Assembly (NCBI GenBank): GCA_037200385.1
Contig: JBBCGL010000001.1
Span: forward strand, 1,550,001 to 1,614,000
Source: Rhizomicrobium sp.
Lineage (GTDB): Bacteria > Pseudomonadota > Alphaproteobacteria > Micropepsales > Micropepsaceae
DNA: 64,000 bases
Direction of reading: 5' to 3'
Shown here: positions 1 through 8,307 of the stretch, in pieces
How the letters are laid out: every line of letters starts with the position of its first letter
Position numbering within the stretch: position 1 is the stretch's first letter
Program-made: the position numbers and the translations under genes
Notes under the pieces: model-generated
Told to the model about the DNA's origin: nothing
Database searches by the model: none
Seen by the model: only the letters and a program-made list of their open reading frames with translations

Positions 1-187
1 AGCCTTCCGCCGTGAGAAGCTGGTAGGCCAGCACCACCGTGTTGCGCGCGACGCCGAAATGCCGGGCAAGCTCCCGGGACGACGGCAGCCGCCGCTGGGG
101 GAGGGACATCCCCGAAAGGATCGCATCGACCGCGAGATGCGGTAGAGACGGGCCGCGTTTCGTTCTCTTTCGCGGCTTCGGATTCAT
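1..187 (-). CDS. GntR/MocR-family transcriptional regulator, N-terminal part only
   Basis: Partial gene running off the left edge; only the first 62 codons are present, from an ATG at 185-187. The visible protein carries a basic N-terminal tail and then a winged-helix segment reading LPSSRELARHFGVARNTVVL, which is the typical DNA-recognition stretch of GntR regulators of the MocR/PdxR type (known family feature: this domain is followed by an aminotransferase-like domain, which would lie outside the window). The neighbour, a TPR-sulfotransferase, is transcribed in the same leftward direction but belongs to the TonB receptor 1 unit. No target can be inferred. Confidence 0.75.
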   Translation of the reverse strand, partial: MNPKPRKRTKRGPSLPHLAVDAILSGMSLPQRRLPSSRELARHFGVARNTVVLAYQLLTAEG

Positions 188-228
188 GACGGGACGATGA
201 TAGCGGTTGCCGCGGCGGCGGCGCGCGG

Positions 229-2235
229 CTATTCGTCCCGATAGCGAAACAGGGCATCGCCCAGTGCGGCCTTGAGCGGTTCCAGCCAGGGCTCGTAGGC
301 TTTCCACTGCTCCAACCCGTCGCGGAAGATCGGCCGGCGAACCTGCTCGGAGCTCGGCGTGCGCACGCTGCGCCTCGTCTTGTGGAAGTCGACGCAGCCG
401 GGCTCGAACGGCAGGCCGCAGAAATCCAGCAGCCGCCGCACATTGCCTTCGAGGTCGGCGACGACGTCCTCGTGCTGCACACGCAGGACGCGGCCGGGCA
501 GCGTCTCATCCCAGTGCCGCATCAGATCCAGATAGGTGCGGTAGTAGCGCGCGATGTCCGCAATGCCGTAGCTGAACTCCTGTCCGTTGGCGAAGAGCTG
601 TTTCAGGTTGCTGAAGCAGCAGGACATCGGCTCGCGCCGGGCGTCGATGATGCGCGCATTCGGCAGCATCAGGTGGATCAGGCCGACATGCCGGAAATTG
701 TTCGGCATCTTGTCGATGAAGAAGGGCTTGTCCGTCCGGTAAACCTGCGTCTCCGTCAGATAGCGCCCACCCAGCCGTGCGAAATCCTCGCGCGTCATGT
801 CCTCGAGCGCCGCGGGATAACGCGGATTGTCGAGATCGGGATCGCGGCCCTGCAATTCCAGGACGATCCGCTGGATGTCGGCCAGCTCCTGCGTGCCCTC
901 GACTTGCGAATGCGAGGCGAGGATTTGCTCGAGCAGGGTCGAGCCGGATCGCGGCAGGCCGACGATGAAGATCGGATCGGGCCGCGGATCGCCCCAACCC
1001 ACGCGCCGCCGGAAGAAATCGCGCGTGCAGGTTTCGATCTGCTTCGCGGTGTTGGTCTCGAACACCTCGGGGCGATACCGGCTTTCCGAGCGCTTCAGCG
1101 CGTTGCCCTGCTCGTAGTGGCGCCAGGACTCTGCGATCTCGCCGCGATCCTCGAACGCCTTGCCGAGCGCGAAACACAGATGATAGCGATCGACCGGCGC
1201 GGTCGGCGCCGCCGCTTCCGCGGCGCGCATCGTTGCGATCTCGTCTTCGCTGAAGCGATAGAGCTTCAGGTTCGCCAGGCTCCAATACGCATCGCCGAAA
1301 TCGGCTCGCGCCGCGGCGGCCGCGCGGTAGGCCACGATCGCCTCCGGCACCTGCCCGACGGTCTTGAGGGCATGCGCCAGCCAGAGATTCACGTCCGGCG
1401 AATCCGGCACGGTCGCGAGCATGTCGCGGTAGAGCGCGATGGCTTCTTCGTTTCTGCCCAAGCCCATCGCGGCCGTGGCCGACAGCATGCGATAATCCGG
1501 ATTGGCGGGTTCGAGCGCCAGCAGCCGTGCGGCCTGCTCGCGCGCCTGCGGGTATTTGTGCCGCAGCACCAGCGTCTGCGCATAGTCGTAGCGCGCCGCG
1601 CGATGGTCGGGCGACAGCGTCAGGACGGCGCCCAGCAGGAGCTCCGCGTCGTCCAGGACGTCGCGCGCCATGGCAATCCTGGCCAGCAGCCGCATGGCTT
1701 CCGGATGATCGCCGTGGCGCAGGAGAAAGGCGCGGATGATCTGCTCCGCCGGCACGAGGTCCCCGTCGGAGAACAGCGACGTCGCGGTGACGACCTCCGG
1801 CGGCAGATGCTTGAGCGTCGCGACATGCGCGGCAGCCGTCGCGGCGTTCTGCATGTCCCCACTGATGCGATAGGTGCCCTCCAGCATGCGCCAGCTCAAG
1901 GGCAGCGCCGGGTTGATGTTCACGGCGCGCAGCAGGGCGTCGATGGCGCGCGGCGCGTCGCGGCGCGCGATATGGCACAGGCCGCGCTCCTGGTGCATCA
2001 GGCTGAAGCGCGGCCGAAGCGCTTCGAGGCGCGCCAGCGTCTCCAGCGCTTCCTCCAGGCGCCCGAGGTGCCGATGGCTGGCGGCGGCGATCAGCAGCAG
2101 ATCGCGATTTTCCGGCAGGCCGGACAACAGGGACTGGGCCTCGCGCAGGGCGTCTGCGTGCCGGCCGGCCTTCTGCAGGTCCTGCAGCCGGCGCACGTCC
2201 CGTTCGACGGGCGAGATGTCTGCAACAGCCGCCAT
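229..2235 (-). CDS. TPR-repeat protein with C-terminal sulfotransferase domain
   Basis: A 668-residue protein. The N-terminal ~380 residues are helical TPR repeats (recurring A..YR/G..EEAI-type units); the C-terminal part is a PAPS-dependent sulfotransferase, with the 5'-phosphosulfate loop GLPRSGSTLLEQIL near residue 425 and the 3'-phosphate segment DARREPMSCCFSN further on. It lies directly downstream of TonB receptor 1 on the same strand. I start at the ATG at 2233-2235, not the upstream in-frame GTG at 2280, because the 15 extra codons would translate the terminator-like hairpin behind the receptor gene. Pairing of TPR-sulfotransferases with TonB receptors is recurrent in alphaproteobacteria (known); the sulfated substrate is unknown. 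Confidence 0.88.
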   Translation of the reverse strand: MAAVADISPVERDVRRLQDLQKAGRHADALREAQSLLSGLPENRDLLLIAAASHRHLGRLEEALETLARLEALRPRFSLMHQERGLCHIARRDAPRAIDALLRAVNINPALPLSWRMLEGTYRISGDMQNAATAAAHVATLKHLPPEVVTATSLFSDGDLVPAEQIIRAFLLRHGDHPEAMRLLARIAMARDVLDDAELLLGAVLTLSPDHRAARYDYAQTLVLRHKYPQAREQAARLLALEPANPDYRMLSATAAMGLGRNEEAIALYRDMLATVPDSPDVNLWLAHALKTVGQVPEAIVAYRAAAAARADFGDAYWSLANLKLYRFSEDEIATMRAAEAAAPTAPVDRYHLCFALGKAFEDRGEIAESWRHYEQGNALKRSESRYRPEVFETNTAKQIETCTRDFFRRRVGWGDPRPDPIFIVGLPRSGSTLLEQILASHSQVEGTQELADIQRIVLELQGRDPDLDNPRYPAALEDMTREDFARLGGRYLTETQVYRTDKPFFIDKMPNNFRHVGLIHLMLPNARIIDARREPMSCCFSNLKQLFANGQEFSYGIADIARYYRTYLDLMRHWDETLPGRVLRVQHEDVVADLEGNVRRLLDFCGLPFEPGCVDFHKTRRSVRTPSSEQVRRPIFRDGLEQWKAYEPWLEPLKAALGDALFRYRDE

Positions 2236-2251
2236 GGAGTCCACAAACGAA

Positions 2252-2277
2252 ATAGGCGGGCGTTGCCGCCCGCCTAT
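2252..2277 (-). terminator. Strong hairpin after TonB receptor 1
   Basis: Perfect 10-bp inverted repeat ATAGGCGGGC / GCCCGCCTAT with a 6-nt loop, 21 bases past the receptor stop codon. The following leftward sequence is only mildly T-rich, so it may be a partial terminator or an attenuator that lowers transcription into the TPR-sulfotransferase gene. Confidence 0.55.
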
Positions 2278-2297
2278 CACCTTAGCAGAAAACGATC

Positions 2298-4961
2298 CTA
2301 GAGATTGTATCCGATCTTCACGCCGACCACCCGCGGGCGCAGCGGGACTTCGGACTTGATGAACTGCGCCGAAGACGTGAACTGGCTGGCGTGGCTGTCA
2401 CCCAGGTTCGTGCCGTAGATCTGCACGTACCACTTCTCCAGCGAGATCCCGAATGAGGCGTCGAAGGTCGTGAAGGCCGGCTGCAGGTAACGCAGGAACG
2501 TGGTGCTCGGCACGACGACGCCCACGCCCGACGTATAGGTCGCCGGCTGGTTGTACATGCTGCCGGTGTAGCTGGCGCCGACCATCGCGAACATGTTGTA
2601 GGTCCACGCCGTCCAGTCGTAGCGGAAGCGGATATTGCCCTGGAATTTCGGCGAGAAGGCGGGAACGGTGCCCGGTGCGCCGAAGGGGTTCGTGAAGGGC
2701 TGCAGCGTGCTGCCGCCCTTCGGGACGATCTCCGTGATGCAACTTCCGAAAGTCGGCGAGGCCGGATTGTTGCTGACGAGGCACGGCGAGCCGGCCTGCG
2801 TGTCGTCGTTGTACGAGCCCGAGCCTTCGACCGTGAGCCCGTCGGTGATCAGCGCCTCGATCTGCCCCTCGAGGCCCTTCACGTGATAGTCGGGACCGTT
2901 GATGCCGAAGGTCGTGTTGCCGAGATAGGGCGGGTTGAAGAACAGGAATTGCACGTTGTTCCACTGCATCAGGTAAGCCGAGAGGTTCACCTGCAGGCGG
3001 TTGTCCAGGAACGTGCCCTTCATGCCGATTTCCTGGTTCTGCAGGGAGTCGGGGCCGTAGCCGTTGGGCTTGATGAACTGCGGGATGTTGCCGGGACCGG
3101 TCGCGACCGCGCTGACCGAGCGGTTGAACGCCCCCGGACGGAAGCCTTGCGAGAAGGTGTAGTACGCCATGATGTCCGGCGTGATGTGCCAGGTGACGTT
3201 GGCGCGGCTCTTGAAGCCCGCATAGGTCTTCCGGTCGTTTGCATCGTCGATGTTGACCAGGCCGCCGGCGCATTGGCCGTTGGGCACGTTCAGGCAGCCC
3301 GTGCCGGTGCCGTACTGCGAGCCCACTTCGAACTCGCGGTACTGATACCAGCGCGTGCCGGCCGTCACCGTCAGCGTGTCGGGGATGACGTCGTAGTCGG
3401 CGGAGGCGAAGAACGCCGTCTGGTCGTAGCCGCGCTGCGTATCCTCGCCGAAGGCCGTCGCGTCGCTGCGGATGCCCGGGAAGTTCGCGGTCGAATCGGG
3501 CGCGGTGCGCACATTGGCCACACAGACCGGCCCGCCGCCGAGCGCCGCCGTGAGATTGGCCGGATTGCAGGACGGGATCGTCTTGTAGTTGAAGTTCATG
3601 TCGTCGTAGATGCGGAATTGCTCCCAATACGCACCGGCGATGAAGCGCAGGCGCCAGTCGTCCGGCGTGCTGATGCGGAATTCGTTGCTCAGATGCGTGC
3701 TGCTGATCGTGTCCTGCCAGTAGCCGACCGGCGAGTAGCAGCTCGGAGCGCCGGCGCCCCAGCCGGTCGAGCCGCCGACGCACTGGTAGTACATGCCGCC
3801 GCCCGAACGGGAGTAGTTCGTATAGTCTTCCTGCTGCGAGATGTGACGGTCGGTATAGCCGCCGGTATAGACGACCTTGAAGTCGGCGATCTTGCCGTTG
3901 ACGGTCCAGGCCGTGTTGGTATAGCGGTCCTTGACATAGGACGGCGCGAAGGACGTGACCTGCAGCGGCTGCAAGGGCTGGAAGTCCGAGCCGGTCGGGT
4001 ATTCGACCGACAGGCCGTCGGCGTCCAGATTGTCCAGGCTCTCTGCGATCAGGATGTTCCAGTCGTCGTTGATCTGGTACAGCGCGGACACCCGGCCGCC
4101 GCTATAGGTGGTCGGGTTGAAGTCCTTGCCCTGCACCGAGAAGTTGTTGGCCTGCGGAGCGTTCGGCAGGGTGCAATAGCTCGTCGGATCCGCGACGGCC
4201 TGGCCGTTGGGACAGGTGCCGCCGGTCGGATGGATGCCGAAATAGTGGTTGCCGAGATCCTGGTTGGAGCGCGTGAAGGTGCTCGGCACGTTGTCGATAT
4301 AGCCGCCCTGGCGCTCGTCATAGATCACGGCGCGGATCGCGAGCTTGCCGTCGATGATCGGCACGTTGATCATCGCATTCGCGCTGCTGTTGTCCGCGCC
4401 TTCGGCGGTGAGGCCATAGCCGGCCTCGGCCTTGCCCTCGAACGCATCGAGGTTGGGCTTGTTGGTGATGTAGCGGATGGCGCCCGCTTCGGCGCCGCCG
4501 CCGAACAGCGTGCCTTGCGGGCCTTCGAGCACCTCGATGCGGTTCATGTCGACCATGTAGATGTCGACGTTGCGCGCCGGGAACTGCATCGACTGGTCGT
4601 CGAGATAGATCGCGACGTTCGGGAAGTTGCCGATCGTGCCGCTGGACTGGTTGCCGCGGAAGCCGTTGCTCAGGCCGCGCATGATGATCTCGCCCTGCCC
4701 CGGGCCGTTGTTGCCGTATGTGACGTTGGGCGTGTAGCGCAGAAGCTCCTGGACGTTGACCACGTTGAGGTCGGCGAGGTCGTGCGCGGTGAACGCCTGC
4801 ACCGTCGAGGGGACGTCCTGCACGCTTTGGTCGCGGCGCTCGACGGTCACGACGACCGTTTCGATGCCGCCGCCCTGCGTGTTCGCGTCGGCCGCAAGGG
4901 CGCTGCTATATCCGCTGAGAAGCGCCGCGACGGCGCAGGAAAACTTGTATCTGGCTTTCAT
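2298..4961 (-). CDS. TonB-dependent receptor 1
   Basis: An 887-residue outer-membrane receptor. It starts at ATG 4959-4961, preceded by a GGGGG run in the leader; a signal peptide (MKARYKFSCAVAALLSG...SALAA) is followed by a TonB box ETVVVTVERR, a plug domain (SVQDVPSTVQAF ... IEVLEGPQGTLFGGGAEAG) and a long beta-barrel ending in an aromatic-poor IGYNL terminus. The translation could be read further upstream to 5027, but that would place 22 non-signal residues before the signal peptide. It is divergent from a LysR gene and followed by the TPR-sulfotransferase. The ligand is unknown; the large loops rich in Asn, Gly and Tyr fit carbohydrate or large organic substrates rather than a recognised siderophore class (inference). 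Confidence 0.92.
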   Translation of the reverse strand: MKARYKFSCAVAALLSGYSSALAADANTQGGGIETVVVTVERRDQSVQDVPSTVQAFTAHDLADLNVVNVQELLRYTPNVTYGNNGPGQGEIIMRGLSNGFRGNQSSGTIGNFPNVAIYLDDQSMQFPARNVDIYMVDMNRIEVLEGPQGTLFGGGAEAGAIRYITNKPNLDAFEGKAEAGYGLTAEGADNSSANAMINVPIIDGKLAIRAVIYDERQGGYIDNVPSTFTRSNQDLGNHYFGIHPTGGTCPNGQAVADPTSYCTLPNAPQANNFSVQGKDFNPTTYSGGRVSALYQINDDWNILIAESLDNLDADGLSVEYPTGSDFQPLQPLQVTSFAPSYVKDRYTNTAWTVNGKIADFKVVYTGGYTDRHISQQEDYTNYSRSGGGMYYQCVGGSTGWGAGAPSCYSPVGYWQDTISSTHLSNEFRISTPDDWRLRFIAGAYWEQFRIYDDMNFNYKTIPSCNPANLTAALGGGPVCVANVRTAPDSTANFPGIRSDATAFGEDTQRGYDQTAFFASADYDVIPDTLTVTAGTRWYQYREFEVGSQYGTGTGCLNVPNGQCAGGLVNIDDANDRKTYAGFKSRANVTWHITPDIMAYYTFSQGFRPGAFNRSVSAVATGPGNIPQFIKPNGYGPDSLQNQEIGMKGTFLDNRLQVNLSAYLMQWNNVQFLFFNPPYLGNTTFGINGPDYHVKGLEGQIEALITDGLTVEGSGSYNDDTQAGSPCLVSNNPASPTFGSCITEIVPKGGSTLQPFTNPFGAPGTVPAFSPKFQGNIRFRYDWTAWTYNMFAMVGASYTGSMYNQPATYTSGVGVVVPSTTFLRYLQPAFTTFDASFGISLEKWYVQIYGTNLGDSHASQFTSSAQFIKSEVPLRPRVVGVKIGYNL

Positions 4962-5057
4962 GAATTTAACCCCCGGGAAATCTCGCAGGAACGCCCAAAA
5001 ACCATCGCAACGCCGCGTCGATCCCAACGGTCGCGTGTTGCGGTGCGGGGATACATG

Positions 5058-5070
5058 CGTTCCGCGAACG
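5058..5070. promoter_or_regulatory. Inverted repeat in the TonB receptor 1 / LysR intergenic region
   Basis: CGTTC-CGC-GAACG, a perfect 5-3-5 inverted repeat about 100 bases upstream of the receptor start and 125 upstream of the LysR start. Position suits a shared operator, but LysR sites are usually T-N11-A, so assignment is tentative. Confidence 0.3.
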
Positions 5071-5194
5071 GCGGCTAATACTTCGCTTGAATGCGCGGCA
5101 TAGGCAGGACCTATGGCGCGCCGCGCGTCACAAAACCGTCGGCCTTGGCGCGTATGCTCCCGCGTTGGCCGGTCAATCGCGGGGCATTCGGCGC

Positions 5195-6163
5195 GTGAGC
5201 GTGAATCATCAGCATCTGCGCGCGTTTCACGTGATCGCGATCGAAGGCAGCATCAGCCGCGCGGCACGGCGGCTGAACGTGGCGCAGCCCACGCTTTCGC
5301 AACAGCTCAAGGCGCTCGAAGGGCGCCACCAGGCGGCGCTGTTCGACGGACGCAAGCCCCCGCTCCGGCTGACGGCCTTCGGTCAGCAATTGTTCGACCT
5401 GACGCGCAAGCTGTTCGTGGCCTCGCAGGACATCGACGACCTGCTGCGCGATCCTGAAGGACGCATGACAGCCGAGCTGCGTCTCGGATCGGACTCGCCG
5501 TTCTTTGCCGTGCGGCTAGCGGCCGCAATCCGCGCGCGGAATTCGGCGATCGCCATCCGCGTCCGTATCGGCAATGCGGTGGAAACCTTCTCCTGGCTAA
5601 AAGACGGGCAGATCGACGTCGGAATAGTCAGCGATCCGCCCGGCGACAACGCCTTCACCTATGACCCCTTGTTCAGCGACAGGCTCGTGATCGCGGTGCC
5701 CAAGGACCATCCGCTGGCCAGGCAATCCGTATTCCCGCTCGCCGCGCTCGCAAGCGAGCGCCTGCTGGTCCGCGAGTCGAATTCCCGGACGCGGCTGGCC
5801 ACGGAAGAGCTCCTGCAGGCCTTCGACATCGCGCCGGCCGAGGTGATGGAGCTGCATACGCGCGAAGCGATCCGTGAGGGCGTCGCGATCGGCCTGGGCC
5901 TCGGGATATTCTTCTCGCTCGACTGCCCGCCCGACAACCGGATCGGCCTTGTGCCGCTCGACGTCGATGTCGGCCTGTGCCGTCTCACCGGCTACGTCGT
6001 TTGCCTCAACGAACGACGGCGGACGCCGCTTTTGTGTTCGGTCGTGGACGCCGCCGCCGGGCTTCGTGCCATGAGCCCCCTGCCCGTGCATCCCGCAGGC
6101 GCCGTGGCGGTGCAGTCGGCGCGTCCCGCCGGAAGAGCCGAATTGCTGGCGGCCGCGCGCTGA
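5195..6163 (+). CDS. LysR-family transcriptional regulator
   Basis: About 322 residues from a GTG at 5195 (a second GTG at 5201 is equally possible). The HTH is clear: HLRAFHVIAIEGSISRAARR followed by QPTLSQQLKALE, then a LysR substrate-binding domain with the typical DVGIV and L(V)IAVPKDHPLA segments. An upstream TTG would add a 36-residue tail not seen in the family. It is divergent from TonB receptor 1 and convergent with the DUF5690 transporter gene, so receptor 1 plus sulfotransferase are the likely targets by the usual LysR divergence rule (inference). The effector is unknown; the ligand domain resembles amino-acid/phosphonate-metabolism LysR proteins only in a general way. Confidence 0.85.
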   Translation: MSVNHQHLRAFHVIAIEGSISRAARRLNVAQPTLSQQLKALEGRHQAALFDGRKPPLRLTAFGQQLFDLTRKLFVASQDIDDLLRDPEGRMTAELRLGSDSPFFAVRLAAAIRARNSAIAIRVRIGNAVETFSWLKDGQIDVGIVSDPPGDNAFTYDPLFSDRLVIAVPKDHPLARQSVFPLAALASERLLVRESNSRTRLATEELLQAFDIAPAEVMELHTREAIREGVAIGLGLGIFFSLDCPPDNRIGLVPLDVDVGLCRLTGYVVCLNERRRTPLLCSVVDAAAGLRAMSPLPVHPAGAVAVQSARPAGRAELLAAAR

Positions 6164-6181
6164 CGTTCGCCACGCAAGGCG

Positions 6182-7513
6182 TCAGGCGCTGCCGGCCGCG
6201 CCCGGCGGATCGCCCCGTACCAGGCGCCGGCGGAAATAGACCGCCGCGCCGACGATCAGCACGAGCCCCGCCGCCGCCGCGACATACGAAATACGGCACA
6301 GGAACGGGACCCATGGGATGTGCACGCCGACGAAATTGTAGAACAGCAGGAGCGCGACCGAGCTCAGATAGCCGCAGGCATCGGCGACGTAGATCAGGAA
6401 TCCGGCCGTGCCGCTGCGCCCGCTGGCGGCGATGAAGCGATCGAACAGCAAGGCGTTGAACGGCGTGTAGGCGAGATAGAGGCCGGCGCCCAGCGCGATC
6501 ATCCACGCGACCGGCCCGATCATATGGGCCTGAAAGGCCGCGGAGGACAGTCCGGCCAGCCCCAATCCCACCGCCACCAGGACGAGGTTGGCGAGGAAGG
6601 CGCGGCGGTTGTCGCGGATGAACATCAGAAGGGCGAGCGTGGCGAGGACGATGGCCGCCACCGGGAGCTCGGACAGCGTGAAGATCTCCGCGTCGTTCCG
6701 GAAGCCGAGATCGTTCCAGATCTCGGCCGCGAAATTGTCGCGGAAATCGCGCAAGGCCGTCAGCCCGACATAGATGACGATCAACGCGATCAGGCCGGGC
6801 GCGAAGGCCGCGAACATGGCGCGTCGCGACGCGCCGTCCATCGGCGCCCGCGCCACGCGCTGCGCCTCGTCCTGCGCGTTCGGCGGCGGCAGGGCGGCGA
6901 GACCGAACACGCAGACCAGCAGGAGCGGCGTGAACAGGAGCCCGGTCACCGCCGGCATCCAGTATTCGTTCGCCCAGCCATGCAGCATCACGCTTGCGCC
7001 GGCCGATTTGACCACGCCGGACGAGACGATGAAGCTGGCGCACAGCATCGCGCCGAGCACCTCGGACACCCGTCGTCCTTCCAGGAAGCCGAACACGAGA
7101 CCCCAGATCATCCCGAGCGCCAGGCCGTCGGCGAACAGGCAGGCGATGTTCCAAGGCGCGGGAATGAGGCCAAACAGCACGAGGGCGAGCTCGGCGGCCG
7201 CGATCAGGACCAGGATGGCGACGGCCCGCCGCTGCGGCGGCATTTCGGAGACCACCTTGATGCCCGCGACCTTGGACAAGGCGTAGCCGAACACCTGGGC
7301 GATCACCAGGGCGATCTTGTAGTCCATCAGGACCGGCGCGGCATCGGCGAAACTCGCCGCCGCAAAAGGCTTCCGGAACGCATACATGGCGAAGTAAGCA
7401 CCGAACGCCATCGTGCCGCCGTACAGCGCGAAAACCGGCGCCGGCGCGCGGGAAAGCCAGTCGCGCAAGCGCGCCATGATCGATAGCCTGCGAGAAGCCG
7501 ATGCCTGACTCAT
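6182..7513 (-). CDS. DUF5690 family MFS-like transporter
   Basis: A 443-residue inner-membrane protein with about 12 hydrophobic helices. The N-terminal signature MYAFRKPFAAASF and the segment GYALSKVAGIKVVSE are hallmarks of the DUF5690 family, a transporter-like group of unknown substrate. The start ATG (7511-7513) overlaps the phnX stop by 4 bp (ATGA), so it is translated with phnX. Being last in the operon after a phosphonate-type FAD oxidase and PhnX, it is a candidate importer of 2-aminoethylphosphonate or a related aminophosphonate (inference from context only; no phosphonate ABC transporter is present here). Confidence 0.8.
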   Translation of the reverse strand: MSQASASRRLSIMARLRDWLSRAPAPVFALYGGTMAFGAYFAMYAFRKPFAAASFADAAPVLMDYKIALVIAQVFGYALSKVAGIKVVSEMPPQRRAVAILVLIAAAELALVLFGLIPAPWNIACLFADGLALGMIWGLVFGFLEGRRVSEVLGAMLCASFIVSSGVVKSAGASVMLHGWANEYWMPAVTGLLFTPLLLVCVFGLAALPPPNAQDEAQRVARAPMDGASRRAMFAAFAPGLIALIVIYVGLTALRDFRDNFAAEIWNDLGFRNDAEIFTLSELPVAAIVLATLALLMFIRDNRRAFLANLVLVAVGLGLAGLSSAAFQAHMIGPVAWMIALGAGLYLAYTPFNALLFDRFIAASGRSGTAGFLIYVADACGYLSSVALLLFYNFVGVHIPWVPFLCRISYVAAAAGLVLIVGAAVYFRRRLVRGDPPGAAGSA

Positions 7514-8307
7514 GACGCGGCGATCCGGCGCGCGATCTCGTGGACCACGGGCAGGAGCAGCGACACGTCCTCGATGACGAAATCCGCGCCGGCAGCCTTC
7601 AGGGTGCGTTCGGCCTCGTCGAGTTTTGCCCGCCGCTCCGGCGGCGCCAGAGCCTCGAATGACTCGCGATCGAGCCCGACCTCGTTGCCCGAGGCGGACA
7701 AGCCGACCGTCCAGCATCCCGCCAGCCGGCCCTCCTCGATCCCGACGGGCGCGTCGTCCACCTTGATGCAGGCGCGCGCGGGCCACGCGTCGAGCGCGAT
7801 GAGCGCTTTCCAGGTCATCAGCGGCGCCGGCCTTCCGCTCGGCGTCTCGCCGGCGCAGACCACGATCTCCGGCGCATAGCCCTGCTCCACTGCGCGTGGC
7901 AGGATCTCCGCCATCATATCGCGCGTATAGCCGGTGCCGGAGCCGATACGGATGCCGAGCGCCCGCAATTCGTCTACGGCGCGGGCTGCACCGGGTATCA
8001 GAAGCGCGCTTTCGGCCGCCGCGCGCGTCATCGCCGGCACGAGCTCTTGATAGAGCCGGTCGACATCGGCCTCGGCCGGAGGACGGCCCTTCAACGCCGT
8101 CCAACGCGCGGCCACGGCCGGATTCGCCAGCAGCGCGCGCAGGTGGTCGAGCTTGGCCTTGCCCATGTCGCGCCGCGCCTCTTGCGCCGAAAGCGCCATC
8201 CCCGCGCCGGCGAACACATCGATCAGGGCGCGCACAGGCGCCATGCAGCCGAAATCGATCATCGTGCCGGCCCAGTCGAACACCACCGCCTTGACGGGAA
8301 AACTCAC
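7510..8307 (-). CDS. phnX: Phosphonoacetaldehyde hydrolase (phosphonatase)
   Basis: A 265-residue HAD-superfamily enzyme that cleaves phosphonoacetaldehyde to acetaldehyde and phosphate. The nucleophile Asp lies in VVFDWAGTMIDFG (D11) and the Schiff-base Lys in MGKAKLDHLRALL (K52), matching the D12/K53 pair known in the Bacillus enzyme; GSGTGYTRDMM supplies the HAD Ser/Thr motif. Length is normal. It starts with GTG overlapping the stop of the FAD oxidase gene (GTGA) and its stop overlaps the transporter start (ATGA). No phnW transaminase is visible; the upstream oxidase probably supplies the aldehyde. Confidence 0.93.
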   Translation of the reverse strand: MSFPVKAVVFDWAGTMIDFGCMAPVRALIDVFAGAGMALSAQEARRDMGKAKLDHLRALLANPAVAARWTALKGRPPAEADVDRLYQELVPAMTRAAAESALLIPGAARAVDELRALGIRIGSGTGYTRDMMAEILPRAVEQGYAPEIVVCAGETPSGRPAPLMTWKALIALDAWPARACIKVDDAPVGIEEGRLAGCWTVGLSASGNEVGLDRESFEALAPPERRAKLDEAERTLKAAGADFVIEDVSLLLPVVHEIARRIAAS

